From Nisaea sediminum (GTDB lineage Bacteria; Pseudomonadota; Alphaproteobacteria; Thalassobaculales; Thalassobaculaceae), in the NCBI RefSeq assembly GCF_014904705.1, contig NZ_JACZCQ010000001.1:310001-374000 (forward strand): a DNA stretch of 64,000 nucleotides. The letters are read 5' to 3'. Shown piece after piece: positions 1-8,367 of the stretch (the stretch's first letter is position 1; every line of letters begins with the position of its first letter). The position numbers were made by a program, and so were the translations under genes. The notes beneath the pieces were generated by a model that did no database searches, had not been told where the DNA came from, and was given only the letters and a program-made list of their open reading frames with translations.

Positions 1-1508
1 ACGGCTATGCCCGGCAGACCGGCAAGCTCGGCTGCGTCGTCACCACGGCGGGCCCGGGCTGCACCAACGCCATCACCGGCGTCGCGACGGCCTTCCGCTC
101 CGAGAGCCCGGTGCTGCATATCGGCGGCCAGGGCGCGCTGACCCAGCACAAGATGGGCTCGCTGCAGGACCTGCCACATGTCGACATCATGGCGCCGATT
201 ACCAAGTTCTCCGCCGGTGTGCGCTCGACTGAGCGGGCCGCGGACATGGTCTCCATGGCGGCGCGCGAATGCTTCGCCGGCGCCTACGGCCCGTCCTACC
301 TCGAGATCCCGCGCGACGTGCTCGATCGCGAAGTGCCGCTGTCCAGCGCCGTCATTCCGGCGCCCGGCAAGTACCGCGCTTCGACCAAGTCGATCGGCGA
401 TCCGGCCGACATCGAGAAGCTGGCCGACCTGATCGTCAAGGCGGAGCGCCCGGCGATCCTCGTCGGCTCCCAGGTCTGGATGAGCCGCGGCCATCAGGCG
501 GCGATCGATCTGGTCAAGGACCTCAACATCGCCTGCTACATGAACGGCGCGGCCCGTGGCATCCTGCCCCAGACCGACAGCCACTATTTCAACCGGACCC
601 GCAGCATGGCCTTCCAGAAGGCCGACCTGCTGCTGATCGTCGGCACCCCGTTCGACTTCCGCATGGGCTACGGCAAGCGCATCCGCTCCGACCTGACGCT
701 GGTGCAGATCGATCAGGATTACCGCACGGTCGGCAAGAATCGCGACATCGATCTCGGCCTCGCCGGCGATCCGGGCGCGATCCTCTCCGCGGTCCATGCG
801 GCGATCAAGGGCCGAGTCGACAACGGCTCCAAGGGCCGCGCCGGCTGGCTGAAGGAACTGAAGGCGGCCGAAGAGACGGCGACCCAGAAGCTGATGCCGC
901 TCTTCCTCTCCGACCAGTCCCCGATCCATCCCTACCGGGTGGCGTGGGAGCTGAACGAGTTCCTGACCGAGAAGACGATCTATATCGGCGACGGCGGCGA
1001 CGTGGTCACCATCTCCGCGCAGGCCGTGGCGCCGAAAGGCCCCGGCAACTGGATGGATCCGGGTGCGCTCGGTTCGCTCGGCGTCGGCACCGGCTTCGCC
1101 ATCGCGGCCGGCCTCGCCAATCCGGAGAAGGAAGTGCTGTGCTACTACGGCGACGGTTCCTTCGGCATGACCGCCTTCGACATGGAGACGGCGAACCGGT
1201 TCGGCGTGCCCTACATCGCGGTCATCGGCAACAACTCTTCGATGAACCAGATCCGCTACGGCCAGATCGCCAAGTATGGCGAGCAGCGCGGCAATGTCGG
1301 CAACAAGCTCGGCGACATTCCGTTCTCCAAGTTCGCCGAAATGCTCGGTGGACATGGCGAGGAAGTGCACGAGGCTTCGAAGATCGCGCCGGCGCTGCAG
1401 CGCGCCCGCGAGGCGGTGAAGAGCACCGGCAAGTCCGCGGTCGTCAACATCTGGGTCGATCCGAACGAATACGCGCCGGGCACCAAGAACCAGACCATGT
1501 ACAAGTAA
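1..1508 (+). CDS. Thiamine diphosphate-dependent enzyme, acetolactate synthase / 2-hydroxyacyl-CoA lyase-like (5' truncated)
   Basis: The reading frame is open from the window edge (first full codon at position 3), so the N-terminus, including the usual catalytic Glu of the Pyr domain, lies outside. Visible are the end of the Pyr domain (TTAGPGCTNAITG), the middle domain, and a PP domain with the ThDP/Mg motif GDGSFG followed by NN. The stretch MGSLQDLPHVD...TKFSA resembles 2-hydroxyacyl-CoA lyases locally more than oxalyl-CoA decarboxylase, but the NN-x-GIY tyrosine of both families is absent (here NNSSMNQ). The next gene is a formyl-CoA-transferase homologue, separated by a strong hairpin. 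This suggests a C-C lyase or decarboxylase acting on a 2-hydroxy- or 2-oxoacyl-CoA. The exact substrate is unknown; an acetolactate-synthase-like enzyme remains possible. Confidence 0.8.
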   Translation, partial: GYARQTGKLGCVVTTAGPGCTNAITGVATAFRSESPVLHIGGQGALTQHKMGSLQDLPHVDIMAPITKFSAGVRSTERAADMVSMAARECFAGAYGPSYLEIPRDVLDREVPLSSAVIPAPGKYRASTKSIGDPADIEKLADLIVKAERPAILVGSQVWMSRGHQAAIDLVKDLNIACYMNGAARGILPQTDSHYFNRTRSMAFQKADLLLIVGTPFDFRMGYGKRIRSDLTLVQIDQDYRTVGKNRDIDLGLAGDPGAILSAVHAAIKGRVDNGSKGRAGWLKELKAAEETATQKLMPLFLSDQSPIHPYRVAWELNEFLTEKTIYIGDGGDVVTISAQAVAPKGPGNWMDPGALGSLGVGTGFAIAAGLANPEKEVLCYYGDGSFGMTAFDMETANRFGVPYIAVIGNNSSMNQIRYGQIAKYGEQRGNVGNKLGDIPFSKFAEMLGGHGEEVHEASKIAPALQRAREAVKSTGKSAVVNIWVDPNEYAPGTKNQTMYK

Positions 1509-1514
1509 GCGGAA

Positions 1515-1544
1515 GGGCGCGCCGGTCTCCGGCGCGCCCTTTTT
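1515..1544 (+). terminator. Rho-independent terminator after the ThDP enzyme gene
   Basis: An 11-bp perfect stem GGGCGCGCCGG / CCGGCGCGCCC with a TCT loop is followed by TTTTT, starting 6 bases after the stop codon. It probably ends or attenuates the upstream transcript before the CoA-transferase gene. Confidence 0.85.
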
Positions 1545-1578
1545 GCGTTCAATCCGCTAAGGGGGAAAGAGGAAGAAA

Positions 1579-2820
1579 ATGAGCGAAGCGCTGAAAGGTG
1601 TCCGCATTCTGGACATGACCCATGTGCAGTCGGGGCCGACCTGCACGCAGCTTCTGGCCTGGTTCGGGGCCGACGTGATCAAGGTCGAACGCCCGGGTGT
1701 CGGTGACATCACGCGCGGCCAGCTTCGCGATCTGCCGGATGCGGACAGCCTCTATTTCACCATGCTGAACAGCAACAAGCGCAGCGTCACCCTCGATACC
1801 AAGAACGCCAAGGGCAAGGAGATCCTGACCCGCCTCATCGAGGAGTGCGATGTCATGGTCGAGAACTTCGCTCCCGGCGCGCTGGACCGCATGGGCTTCA
1901 CCTGGGAACGGATCCAGGAGATCAATCCGCGGATCATCTATGCCAGCATCAAGGGCTTCGGTCCGGGCACCTACGAGGATTGCAAGGTCTACGAGAACGT
2001 CGCCCAGTGCACCGGCGGTTCCGCCTCGACGACCGGCTTCGACGACGGCCCGCCGATCGTCACCGGCGCGCAGATCGGCGATAGCGGCACCGGACTGCAT
2101 CTCGCGCTCGGCATCGTGACCGCGCTCTACCACCGGACCCATTCCGGCAAGGGCCAGCGCGTCGAATGCGCCATGCAGGACGGCGTGCTCAATCTTTGCC
2201 GCGTCAAGCTGCGCGACCAGCAGCGTCTGGAGCACGGTCCGCTGAAGGAATATCCGCAATACCCGAACGGCGAGTTCGGCGAAGCCGTGCCACGGGCGGG
2301 CAACGCTTCCGGCGGCGGCCAGCCTGGCTGGGCCGTTCAGACCAAGGGCGGCGGACCGAACGATTATATCTACGTCATCATCCAGCCGCCGGGCTGGGCG
2401 CCGCTGATGAAGACCATCGGCCGCGAGGAGCTGATCGAGGATCCGGAATGGGCGACCCCGGAAGTCCGCCTGCCGAAGCTCGACAAGTGTTTCGCCATGA
2501 TCGAGGAATGGACCAGGACCAAGTCCAAGTTCGAGGTCATGGAGATTCTGAACGCGCTCAACGTGCCGTGCGGTCCGATCCTCAGCATGAAGGAACTGGC
2601 CGAAGACCAGTCGCTGCGCGCGACGGGTACGGTGGTCGAAGTGCCGCACCCGACCCGCGGGAGCTACCTCACCGTGGGTAATCCGATTAAACTCTCCGCG
2701 TCGCCGGCCAAGGTCGATCGCTCGCCGCTTCTCGGCGAGCATACCGACGAGATTCTGGAATCCGTTCTCGGGATGTCGGCCGCGGAAATCGAAGCCGCCA
2801 AGGCTGAAGGTGCCGTTTAG
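1579..2820 (+). CDS. frc: CaiB/BaiF family CoA transferase, formyl-CoA:oxalate CoA-transferase type
   Basis: Class III CoA transferase, 413 aa, which moves CoA from formyl-CoA (or a similar acyl-CoA) to a carboxylic acid such as oxalate. Resemblance to E. coli YfdW/Frc is close along the whole length: [20 protein letters not shown] near the N-terminus, [10 protein letters not shown], and [13 protein letters not shown]. The catalytic aspartate is Asp168 (in QIGDSGTG), matching Asp169 of Frc. The glycine-rich loop (about residues 245-250, SGGGQPG) that closes over the active site is present. ATG with GAGGAAG upstream. It sits between two hairpin terminators, so it may be transcribed alone. The upstream ThDP enzyme is not a convincing oxalyl-CoA decarboxylase, so the acceptor acid may not be oxalate. 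Confidence 0.88.
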   Translation: MSEALKGVRILDMTHVQSGPTCTQLLAWFGADVIKVERPGVGDITRGQLRDLPDADSLYFTMLNSNKRSVTLDTKNAKGKEILTRLIEECDVMVENFAPGALDRMGFTWERIQEINPRIIYASIKGFGPGTYEDCKVYENVAQCTGGSASTTGFDDGPPIVTGAQIGDSGTGLHLALGIVTALYHRTHSGKGQRVECAMQDGVLNLCRVKLRDQQRLEHGPLKEYPQYPNGEFGEAVPRAGNASGGGQPGWAVQTKGGGPNDYIYVIIQPPGWAPLMKTIGREELIEDPEWATPEVRLPKLDKCFAMIEEWTRTKSKFEVMEILNALNVPCGPILSMKELAEDQSLRATGTVVEVPHPTRGSYLTVGNPIKLSASPAKVDRSPLLGEHTDEILESVLGMSAAEIEAAKAEGAV

Positions 2821-2850
2821 AAAGCACCGGGCCGAAAGGGATATTAGGGG

Positions 2851-2881
2851 CGGCGCCGGCTTCATCAGCCGGCGCCGTTTT
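2851..2881 (+). terminator. Rho-independent terminator after frc
   Basis: A 10-bp perfect stem CGGCGCCGGC / GCCGGCGCCG with a 7-base loop is followed by TTTT, located 30 bases after the frc stop codon. Confidence 0.75.
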
Positions 2882-2913
2882 CATAAGGAACGCATGCATA
2901 AGGATTTAGGGGC

Positions 2914-3939
2914 ATGAAGGTTTGCATTTATGGCGCCGGCGCTATCGGCGGCTATCTGGGCGTCGAACTGGCGCAAGTCGAGGGTGTCGAGGTTTCGCTG
3001 ATCGCGCGTGGCTCGCATCTGGCGGCCATACGCGAGAACGGGCTGAAGCTCGAGATCGGCGAGGAGGAGCATGTCGCCAAGGTGCGGGCGACGGACGATC
3101 CGAAGGAACTGGGCCCGCAGGACTATGTGATCGTCGCGCTGAAGACGCATCAGGCCTGGGAGGTCGCCGACCAGATGGTGCCACTGCTCGGGGACGACAC
3201 GGCAGTCGTCACCTGTCAGAACGGCGTTCCCTGGTGGTATTTCCACGGCGTCGACAATGCCTACCGCAACCTGCGCCTGAACACGGTCGACCCGGATGAC
3301 CGGCAGTGGGACCTGATCGGTCCCGGGCGTGCCATCGGCTGCGTCGTCTATCCGGCGACCGAGATCACCGCTCCTGGCGTGATCAAGCATACCTACGGCA
3401 ACAAGTTCGCCATCGGTGAGCCGGACGGCTCGATCTCCGAACGCTGCCAGCGTCTGAGCGAGGTGCTGGAGAAGGCCGGCTTCAAGGCGCCGGTGCTGCC
3501 GAACATCCGTGACGAGATCTGGCTGAAGCTCTGGGGCAATCTCTGCTTCAACCCGATCAGCGCCCTGACCCGCGCGACGCTCGACGTGGTTGCGACCGAT
3601 CCGGGCACGCGCGCGCTGTCGCGCAACATGATGGAAGAGGCACAGCGCATCGGCGCCCGTCTCGGCGTGCATTTCCGCGTCGATGTGGAACGCCGGATCA
3701 ACGGCGCGGCCAAGGTCGGCGCGCACCGCACCTCGATGCTTCAGGACCTCGAGAAGGGCCGTCAGCTCGAGATCGACGCGCTGCTGACCGCGGTGCAGGA
3801 GATGGGCCGTCTGGTCGACCTGCAGACCCCGCACATCGACTCCGTGCTCGCCCTCGTGCAACAACTGGGGCGCACACAGGGTCTCTATCCGGTCTTCCCG
3901 GAAGAGGCCGGCAGCCCCGAATCCCTGGCCGTCGACTAA
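2914..3939 (+). CDS. 2-dehydropantoate 2-reductase family protein (PanE/ApbA-like)
   Basis: NADPH-dependent reductase of the ketopantoate reductase family, 341 aa. The N-terminal Rossmann fold has GAGAIGGYLG at residues 7-16 and the family TCQNGVPWW segment. The C-terminal helical domain has IWLKLWGNLCFNPISALTRAT, with the lysine and asparagine used for substrate binding. It lies after the frc terminator and 16 bases before a quinone-oxidoreductase gene. Pantothenate genes are absent nearby, so reduction of another 2-oxo acid in CoA-linked catabolism is as likely as ketopantoate. The family call is secure; the substrate is not. Confidence 0.85.
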   Translation: MKVCIYGAGAIGGYLGVELAQVEGVEVSLIARGSHLAAIRENGLKLEIGEEEHVAKVRATDDPKELGPQDYVIVALKTHQAWEVADQMVPLLGDDTAVVTCQNGVPWWYFHGVDNAYRNLRLNTVDPDDRQWDLIGPGRAIGCVVYPATEITAPGVIKHTYGNKFAIGEPDGSISERCQRLSEVLEKAGFKAPVLPNIRDEIWLKLWGNLCFNPISALTRATLDVVATDPGTRALSRNMMEEAQRIGARLGVHFRVDVERRINGAAKVGAHRTSMLQDLEKGRQLEIDALLTAVQEMGRLVDLQTPHIDSVLALVQQLGRTQGLYPVFPEEAGSPESLAVD

Positions 3940-3955
3940 CCCGGAGCCAAGAGAC

Positions 3956-4963
3956 ATGAGCAGTGCCAGCCTTCCGGCGGAGATGAACGTCATCGAGATC
4001 AGCGAACCCGGAGGGCCGGAAGCGCTCGTCCCCGGCACCCGCCCTGTGCCCGAGGCGGCGCCGGGCGAGGTGCTGGTCAAGGTCGCCTATGCGGGTGTGA
4101 ACGGACCGGACCTGGTGCAGCGGCGGGGTCACTACCCGCCGCCGAAAGGGGCGTCGGACCTGCTCGGCCTCGAGATCTCCGGCGAAGTCGTCGCGATCGG
4201 CGCGGGCGTCGGCAACTGGAAGGTCGGCGACAAGCTCTGCGCGCTGACCAATGGCGGCGGCTACGCGGATTATTGCGCGGTCGATGCCCGGCACTGCCTG
4301 CCGCTGCCGCACGGCTTCAGCCTGCTCGAGGCGGCCTCCGTGCCGGAGACCTACTTCACCGTCTGGTCCAACGTCTTCATGGGCGCGAAGCTTTCGCGCG
4401 GCGAGGTCTTCCTCGTCCATGGCGGGGCCGGAGGGCTCGGTACCACCTCGATCCAGCTCGCCAAGGCGATCGGCGCGACGGTGGTCGCGGTCGACAGTCC
4501 GGCCGAACGCTGCGCGGTCTGCAAGGATCTCGGGGCGGATCTGGCGATCGATTTCAGGAATGAGGACTTCGTCGAGATCGTGCGCGGCGAATACAAGGGC
4601 GCCGACGTCATCCTCGACATCATCGGCGGCCCGAACATCGCCAAGGACATCAAGGCGGCGAAACCGGACGGCCGGATCGTTCAGCTCGCCTTCAATGCGG
4701 GCTCCAAGGTCGAGATCGACCTGATGCCGGTGATGCTGAAGCGGCTGACCTATACCGGCTCGACGCTGCGCTCCCGCACGCCGGAGAACAAGGCGGAGAT
4801 CCGCGACAGTCTGGCGCTCAACGTCTGGCCGATGTTCGAGCAGGGCAAGCTGAAGCCGGTGGTGAACCGGACCTTCCCGATGGCCGAGGCGGCGGCGGCG
4901 CATGCCTTCATGGAAAGCGCCGGACATATCGGCAAAATCATGCTGGAGGTCGGTGGAGGGTGA
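3956..4963 (+). CDS. NAD(P)H:quinone oxidoreductase, MDR family
   Basis: Medium-chain dehydrogenase/reductase of the zinc-free quinone oxidoreductase group, 335 aa. It has a GroES-like domain (YAGVNGPDLVQRRGHYPPP) and an NADPH-binding Rossmann segment HGGAGGLGTTSIQLAKA. The family ends with a C-terminal MAEAAAAHAFMESAGHIGKIML element, present here. No catalytic-zinc ligands are visible. It follows the PanE-like gene by 16 bases with GGAGCCAAGAG as ribosome site, so the two are probably co-transcribed. Expected reaction: one- or two-electron reduction of quinones or enoyl compounds with NADPH. Confidence 0.87.
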   Translation: MSSASLPAEMNVIEISEPGGPEALVPGTRPVPEAAPGEVLVKVAYAGVNGPDLVQRRGHYPPPKGASDLLGLEISGEVVAIGAGVGNWKVGDKLCALTNGGGYADYCAVDARHCLPLPHGFSLLEAASVPETYFTVWSNVFMGAKLSRGEVFLVHGGAGGLGTTSIQLAKAIGATVVAVDSPAERCAVCKDLGADLAIDFRNEDFVEIVRGEYKGADVILDIIGGPNIAKDIKAAKPDGRIVQLAFNAGSKVEIDLMPVMLKRLTYTGSTLRSRTPENKAEIRDSLALNVWPMFEQGKLKPVVNRTFPMAEAAAAHAFMESAGHIGKIMLEVGGG

Positions 4964-5001
4964 TCCGCCGATTTCGCTAGGGCCTTTTCCTCCGGTGACG
5001 T

Positions 5002-5028
5002 GCTACAGGGTGGCGAAAATCCTGTAGC
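5002..5028. other. Hairpin in the leader of the VOC gene
   Basis: Perfect 8-bp inverted repeat GCTACAGG / CCTGTAGC with an 11-base loop, about 20 bases before the ATG at 5047 and without a following T-run. It could be an operator or a leader structure. Confidence 0.4.
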
Positions 5029-5046
5029 CCGAAGGAGGGAAGCGGC

Positions 5047-5460
5047 ATGAAGCCCAGAATCAGCATGGTGGCGCTGGCGGTGAAGGATCTGGCGGTCTCG
5101 CGCGACTTCTATGAGAAGGGCCTCGGATTTCCGCGGCTCGACTCCCCGCCGACCGTCGCCTTCTTCAATCTGAACGGCACCTGGCTCGGGCTTTCGGAGC
5201 GCGAGGATCTGGCGGCGGATGCGGGCGTACCCTCCGAGGGCAGCGGGTATCGCGGCTTCAGCCTTGCCTACAACGTCCATTCCCCCGAAGAGGTCGCGCG
5301 GACCCTGGAGGAAGCGGTGGCGGCCGGCGGGAAGATCGTGAAGCCGCCGCAGGACGCTCACTGGGGCGGTTACCATGCCTATTTCAGCGATCCGGACGAC
5401 CATCTCTGGGAGATCTGCTACAATCCGTTCGCTTGGGTCGGGCCCGCCGACGAGGCGTGA
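5047..5460 (+). CDS. VOC family protein (glyoxalase/bleomycin-resistance fold)
   Basis: Single-unit vicinal oxygen chelate protein, 137 aa, with two beta-alpha-beta-beta-beta modules. The opening MVALAVKDLAVSRDFYEKGLGFPRL and closing AYFSDPDDHLWEICYNP segments are typical; the final Glu (in WEICYNP) is the usual metal ligand. The HV of classic glyoxalase I is replaced by AL at the start of strand 1, so metal binding may be partial. Strong ribosome site GAAGGAGGGA. Function (lyase, dioxygenase or binding protein) cannot be assigned. The DUF1810 gene follows after 21 bases. Confidence 0.85.
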   Translation: MKPRISMVALAVKDLAVSRDFYEKGLGFPRLDSPPTVAFFNLNGTWLGLSEREDLAADAGVPSEGSGYRGFSLAYNVHSPEEVARTLEEAVAAGGKIVKPPQDAHWGGYHAYFSDPDDHLWEICYNPFAWVGPADEA

Positions 5461-5481
5461 GGGCGGCAGAGGAGCGAAGCC

Positions 5482-5907
5482 GTGACGGACGAGGATCTGA
5501 GAAAGTTCGTCGAGGCCCAGGAGCGTGACTATGAGCGCGCTCTTGGAGAACTTCGCGCCGGCCGCAAGACCAGCCACTGGATCTGGTATGTCCTGCCGCA
5601 GCTCCGCGAGCTCGGCCGCAGCCAGCGGGCGCTTCATTATGGCATCACCGGACTGGAGCAGGCCCGGCGCTATCTTGCCGATCCGGTGCTCGGGCCGCGT
5701 TTGCGCGTATGCGTCGAGGCGGTGCTGGCCCATGGCGACAAAACCGCCAACGAGATTCTCGGCTCACCCGACGACATGAAGTTCCGCTCCTGCCTGACGC
5801 TGTTCGAGGCGGCGGCGGAAGACGTGGATGACAGGAGCCTCTTCGACCGGGCACTCGAGCGCTTCTACGAAGGCGAGCGGGATCGGGCGACGCTCGACGT
5901 CCTATAG
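5482..5907 (+). CDS. DUF1810 domain-containing protein
   Basis: 141-aa cytosolic helical protein of the DUF1810 family (once called calpastatin-like). It shows the family hallmarks FVEAQERDYERALGELRAG, HWIWYVLPQL and DDMKFRSCLTLF. The start is GTG at 5482, preceded by GAGGAGCGA. The biochemical role of the family is unknown. The stop codon overlaps by 6 bases the stop of the convergent permease gene. Confidence 0.85.
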   Translation: MTDEDLRKFVEAQERDYERALGELRAGRKTSHWIWYVLPQLRELGRSQRALHYGITGLEQARRYLADPVLGPRLRVCVEAVLAHGDKTANEILGSPDDMKFRSCLTLFEAAAEDVDDRSLFDRALERFYEGERDRATLDVL

Positions 5908-7353
5908 CAACGCCAGCACCGGCAGCATCAGCAGCAAACCGATCAGGCCGATGGTCAGGGCCGGGCGCATCAGCCGGTTCTCCTCTCCCGAAAGTCCCGA
6001 GACTGCCGCGGCGAGCACGATCCGGCCGGGCGAGGCCATGGTGATGTTCGCGCCCGCCGCATTCTGCGCCGCCGCGACCAGCACCGGATCCAGCGCAAGG
6101 CGGTTGGCGACCGTGCTCTGGAAGGCCATGAAGATCGCGTTGGAGCCGGCATTGCTGGCAGTCAGGAACCCGCCGAGCGCGCCGATGCCCGGGACGGCGA
6201 AGAGATAGGCGGCACCGGCGCTCGTCGCGACGGTCTCCGCGAGATCATCGGTCATGCCCGCATGCAGCATCACATGGCCGAAGCAGATGAAGCCGGCGAC
6301 GGACAGGCTCGCCTTCAGCCATTGCCGGAGGGCGTTCGGCAGCAGGATTCGGACCTCGTTCGCCGGGATGCGCAGGCAGAGGATGCCTGTCGCCGCGGCC
6401 ACCAGCATCCAGAAGCCCGGATGATGCACCAGCGAGAGAGAGAAATTATGCGTAGACACCTCGACCAGCAGCGTGTTGCTCGTCAACCTCTCGATCTCGG
6501 GCACGAGCCGGGTCAGGCTGAGCGTCCCCATCAGCACGAAGAGCGGGAGAGCCGCCGCGCCGAGCCCGCTTCCCTCCGCCCGTGCACCCGTTCTGATCCG
6601 CGCGAGCAGGAGTCCGGCAACTGTGACGCCGAGCCCGGCGATGCAGCCGGCTAGCTCGACGCTGACCCAGGCGCTTCCGGCCCAGAGCAGAGCGGAAAGA
6701 AGGGCGCTGTAGCCGATGGCGGCAATCACATGTGCGGGGCGGACCAGGCTTTCCTCGGCGAAATGCAGTGCCGCGAAGGCGCAGAGCAGGATGAAGGGAA
6801 TACAGAGCCAGACCGCTTTCATCGCGGTTTCGGAGGCAGGAAGATCCGAGAGGTCGGCGCCGAGCACGGTGCCGATGGCGAGCGCGCCCCACGGCACGGC
6901 GCATTGCCCGAGCAGGGCGATCAGCGCGGCCCGCACCGGGCTGTAGCCGAGAGCGATCAGCAGCGGGACGGTGACGATGATGCCGACGCCGAAGCCGGTC
7001 GCGCTCTCGAAGAAGACCGAAACGCCGAGGACGAGGACCAGTACGCGCTCGGCCGGATCGGGAATGGCTTCCGCGGCCGCGCGCCCGAGACGCTCCAGCG
7101 CATTGCCGGTCTTCAGCACCCAGTAGAGGGTGACGCCGCCGAGCAGCACATAGGCCACCGTCGCGGTTGTCAGCAGGCCGTCGAAGACGGCCGAGAGGAT
7201 GTCCGGAAAGGGAAGGTGAAAGTCCGGACTGACGGCGGAGATCAGGATGGCGGCGGCAAGTCCGAACCCGCCCGCGCGCATGGCCGACTGGCGGGCGAGC
7301 AGGATGGCGAGGGTCGCAAGGATCAGCGGCGCGGCGGCGAGGAGCGTGGACAT
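5902..7353 (-). CDS. lctP: L-lactate permease family transporter (LctP)
   Basis: Integral membrane protein, 483 aa, with about a dozen hydrophobic segments, of the LctP family that imports L-lactate, D-lactate or glycolate with protons. Diagnostic segments include ESATGFGVGIIVTVPLLIAL, LLGQCAVPWGALAIGT and the C-terminal TASNAGSNAIFMAFQ followed by AAQNAAGANITMASP. It is slightly shorter than E. coli LldP (551 aa), as in many alphaproteobacterial members. No lactate dehydrogenase gene is adjacent. Read divergently from the AraC-type regulator, which is a candidate controller. Confidence 0.87.
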   Translation of the reverse strand: MSTLLAAAPLILATLAILLARQSAMRAGGFGLAAAILISAVSPDFHLPFPDILSAVFDGLLTTATVAYVLLGGVTLYWVLKTGNALERLGRAAAEAIPDPAERVLVLVLGVSVFFESATGFGVGIIVTVPLLIALGYSPVRAALIALLGQCAVPWGALAIGTVLGADLSDLPASETAMKAVWLCIPFILLCAFAALHFAEESLVRPAHVIAAIGYSALLSALLWAGSAWVSVELAGCIAGLGVTVAGLLLARIRTGARAEGSGLGAAALPLFVLMGTLSLTRLVPEIERLTSNTLLVEVSTHNFSLSLVHHPGFWMLVAAATGILCLRIPANEVRILLPNALRQWLKASLSVAGFICFGHVMLHAGMTDDLAETVATSAGAAYLFAVPGIGALGGFLTASNAGSNAIFMAFQSTVANRLALDPVLVAAAQNAAGANITMASPGRIVLAAAVSGLSGEENRLMRPALTIGLIGLLLMLPVLALL

Positions 7354-7450
7354 GTGACCGTCTTGGAAGGAGATGCGGCGGGACGCCGGGATGGATCATA
7401 ACCGCAAGATCCGTCGGGCGGCGAGGGGCAAGCGGTGGCATTCTGTGGCC

Positions 7451-8362
7451 ATGAGAAAACAGACCCAAGCCTCCTATGTCGAACGGATCGGCCGCGTGCT
7501 GAAGCAGGTCGCCGACAATGTCGACGCGCCCCTGCCGCTCGCCGCGCTGGCGGAGACCGCGGCCCTGTCGCCGTTCCATTTCCATCGCGTCTATCGCGGC
7601 ATCGCCGGGGAGACGGTGCAGGAGACCCTGCGCCGGGTGCGCATGATGCGGGCGGGTCACGCGCTCCGATCCAGTGGGCGGAGCGTCACCGAGATCGCCC
7701 TCGATGCGGGATACGAGAGCCCGGAGGGCTTCGCGCGGGCCTTCAAGCAGGGTTTCGAACTGTCGCCGAACCAGTACCGCAAATCCCGCGCGGCGACCCC
7801 GTTCCGGCCGACTAACATTAACATTCATTACCGCCCGGAGACGGGAGAGATCCGCCTGATCGCGGACAGGAAGGAGCATGGCATGCAGGTCGAGATCAAG
7901 AACGTGGAGGCACAGCAGATGGTCGCGCTGCGCCATCTCGGCCCCTATCACGAGGTCGGGCGGGCCTTCTCCGCCCTGAAGGGCTGGCTCGGCAAACAGG
8001 GGCTCGATGACATCGTCACCGGCAGCTACGGTCTTTCCTACGACGATCCGACGAGCGTGCCGGCGGCGGAGCTGCGTTACGATGCCTGCGCCACCTTGCG
8101 CGATGGCACGAAGCTGTCGCCGGAAGGCCTGCCGGACGGCATGCGCCTCGATACATTGCCCGGCGGCCGCTATGCCTGCGCGCTGCTCGAAGGCTCATAT
8201 ACGGGCATGCAGGACACCTTCCACCGGCTGTTCGGTCTCTGGCTGCCGGAAAGCGGAGAGGAGCTGGACGGGAGGGCCTGCATGGAATGGTACCTGAACG
8301 ATCCGATGGAGGTGCCTGAGAACGAGCTCCGCACCCTGATCTGCATCCCGCTGAAAGGCTGA
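7451..8362 (+). CDS. AraC family regulator with GyrI-like ligand-binding domain
   Basis: 303-aa regulator. Residues about 5-115 form an AraC double helix-turn-helix (AALAETAALSPFHFHRVYRG, ALDAGYESPEGFARAFKQGF). The C-terminal half (from about residue 140, MQVEIKNVEAQQMVALRHLG) is a GyrI-like/effector-binding domain as in Rob, SbmC and BmrR, which bind hydrophobic or cationic small molecules. The ATG at 7451 is chosen because homology begins there; an in-frame ATG at 7373 would add 26 basic residues. The downstream Ntn-hydrolase gene starts 5 bases after the stop, so the two form an operon. Confidence 0.88.
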   Translation: MRKQTQASYVERIGRVLKQVADNVDAPLPLAALAETAALSPFHFHRVYRGIAGETVQETLRRVRMMRAGHALRSSGRSVTEIALDAGYESPEGFARAFKQGFELSPNQYRKSRAATPFRPTNINIHYRPETGEIRLIADRKEHGMQVEIKNVEAQQMVALRHLGPYHEVGRAFSALKGWLGKQGLDDIVTGSYGLSYDDPTSVPAAELRYDACATLRDGTKLSPEGLPDGMRLDTLPGGRYACALLEGSYTGMQDTFHRLFGLWLPESGEELDGRACMEWYLNDPMEVPENELRTLICIPLKG

Positions 8363-8367
8363 GTGCG

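Noticed and set aside
1-1508. Assigning the ThDP gene as oxalyl-CoA decarboxylase (oxc) from the frc neighbour
   Set aside because: Key OXC active-site residues are not conserved in the visible part, so only a family-level call is made.
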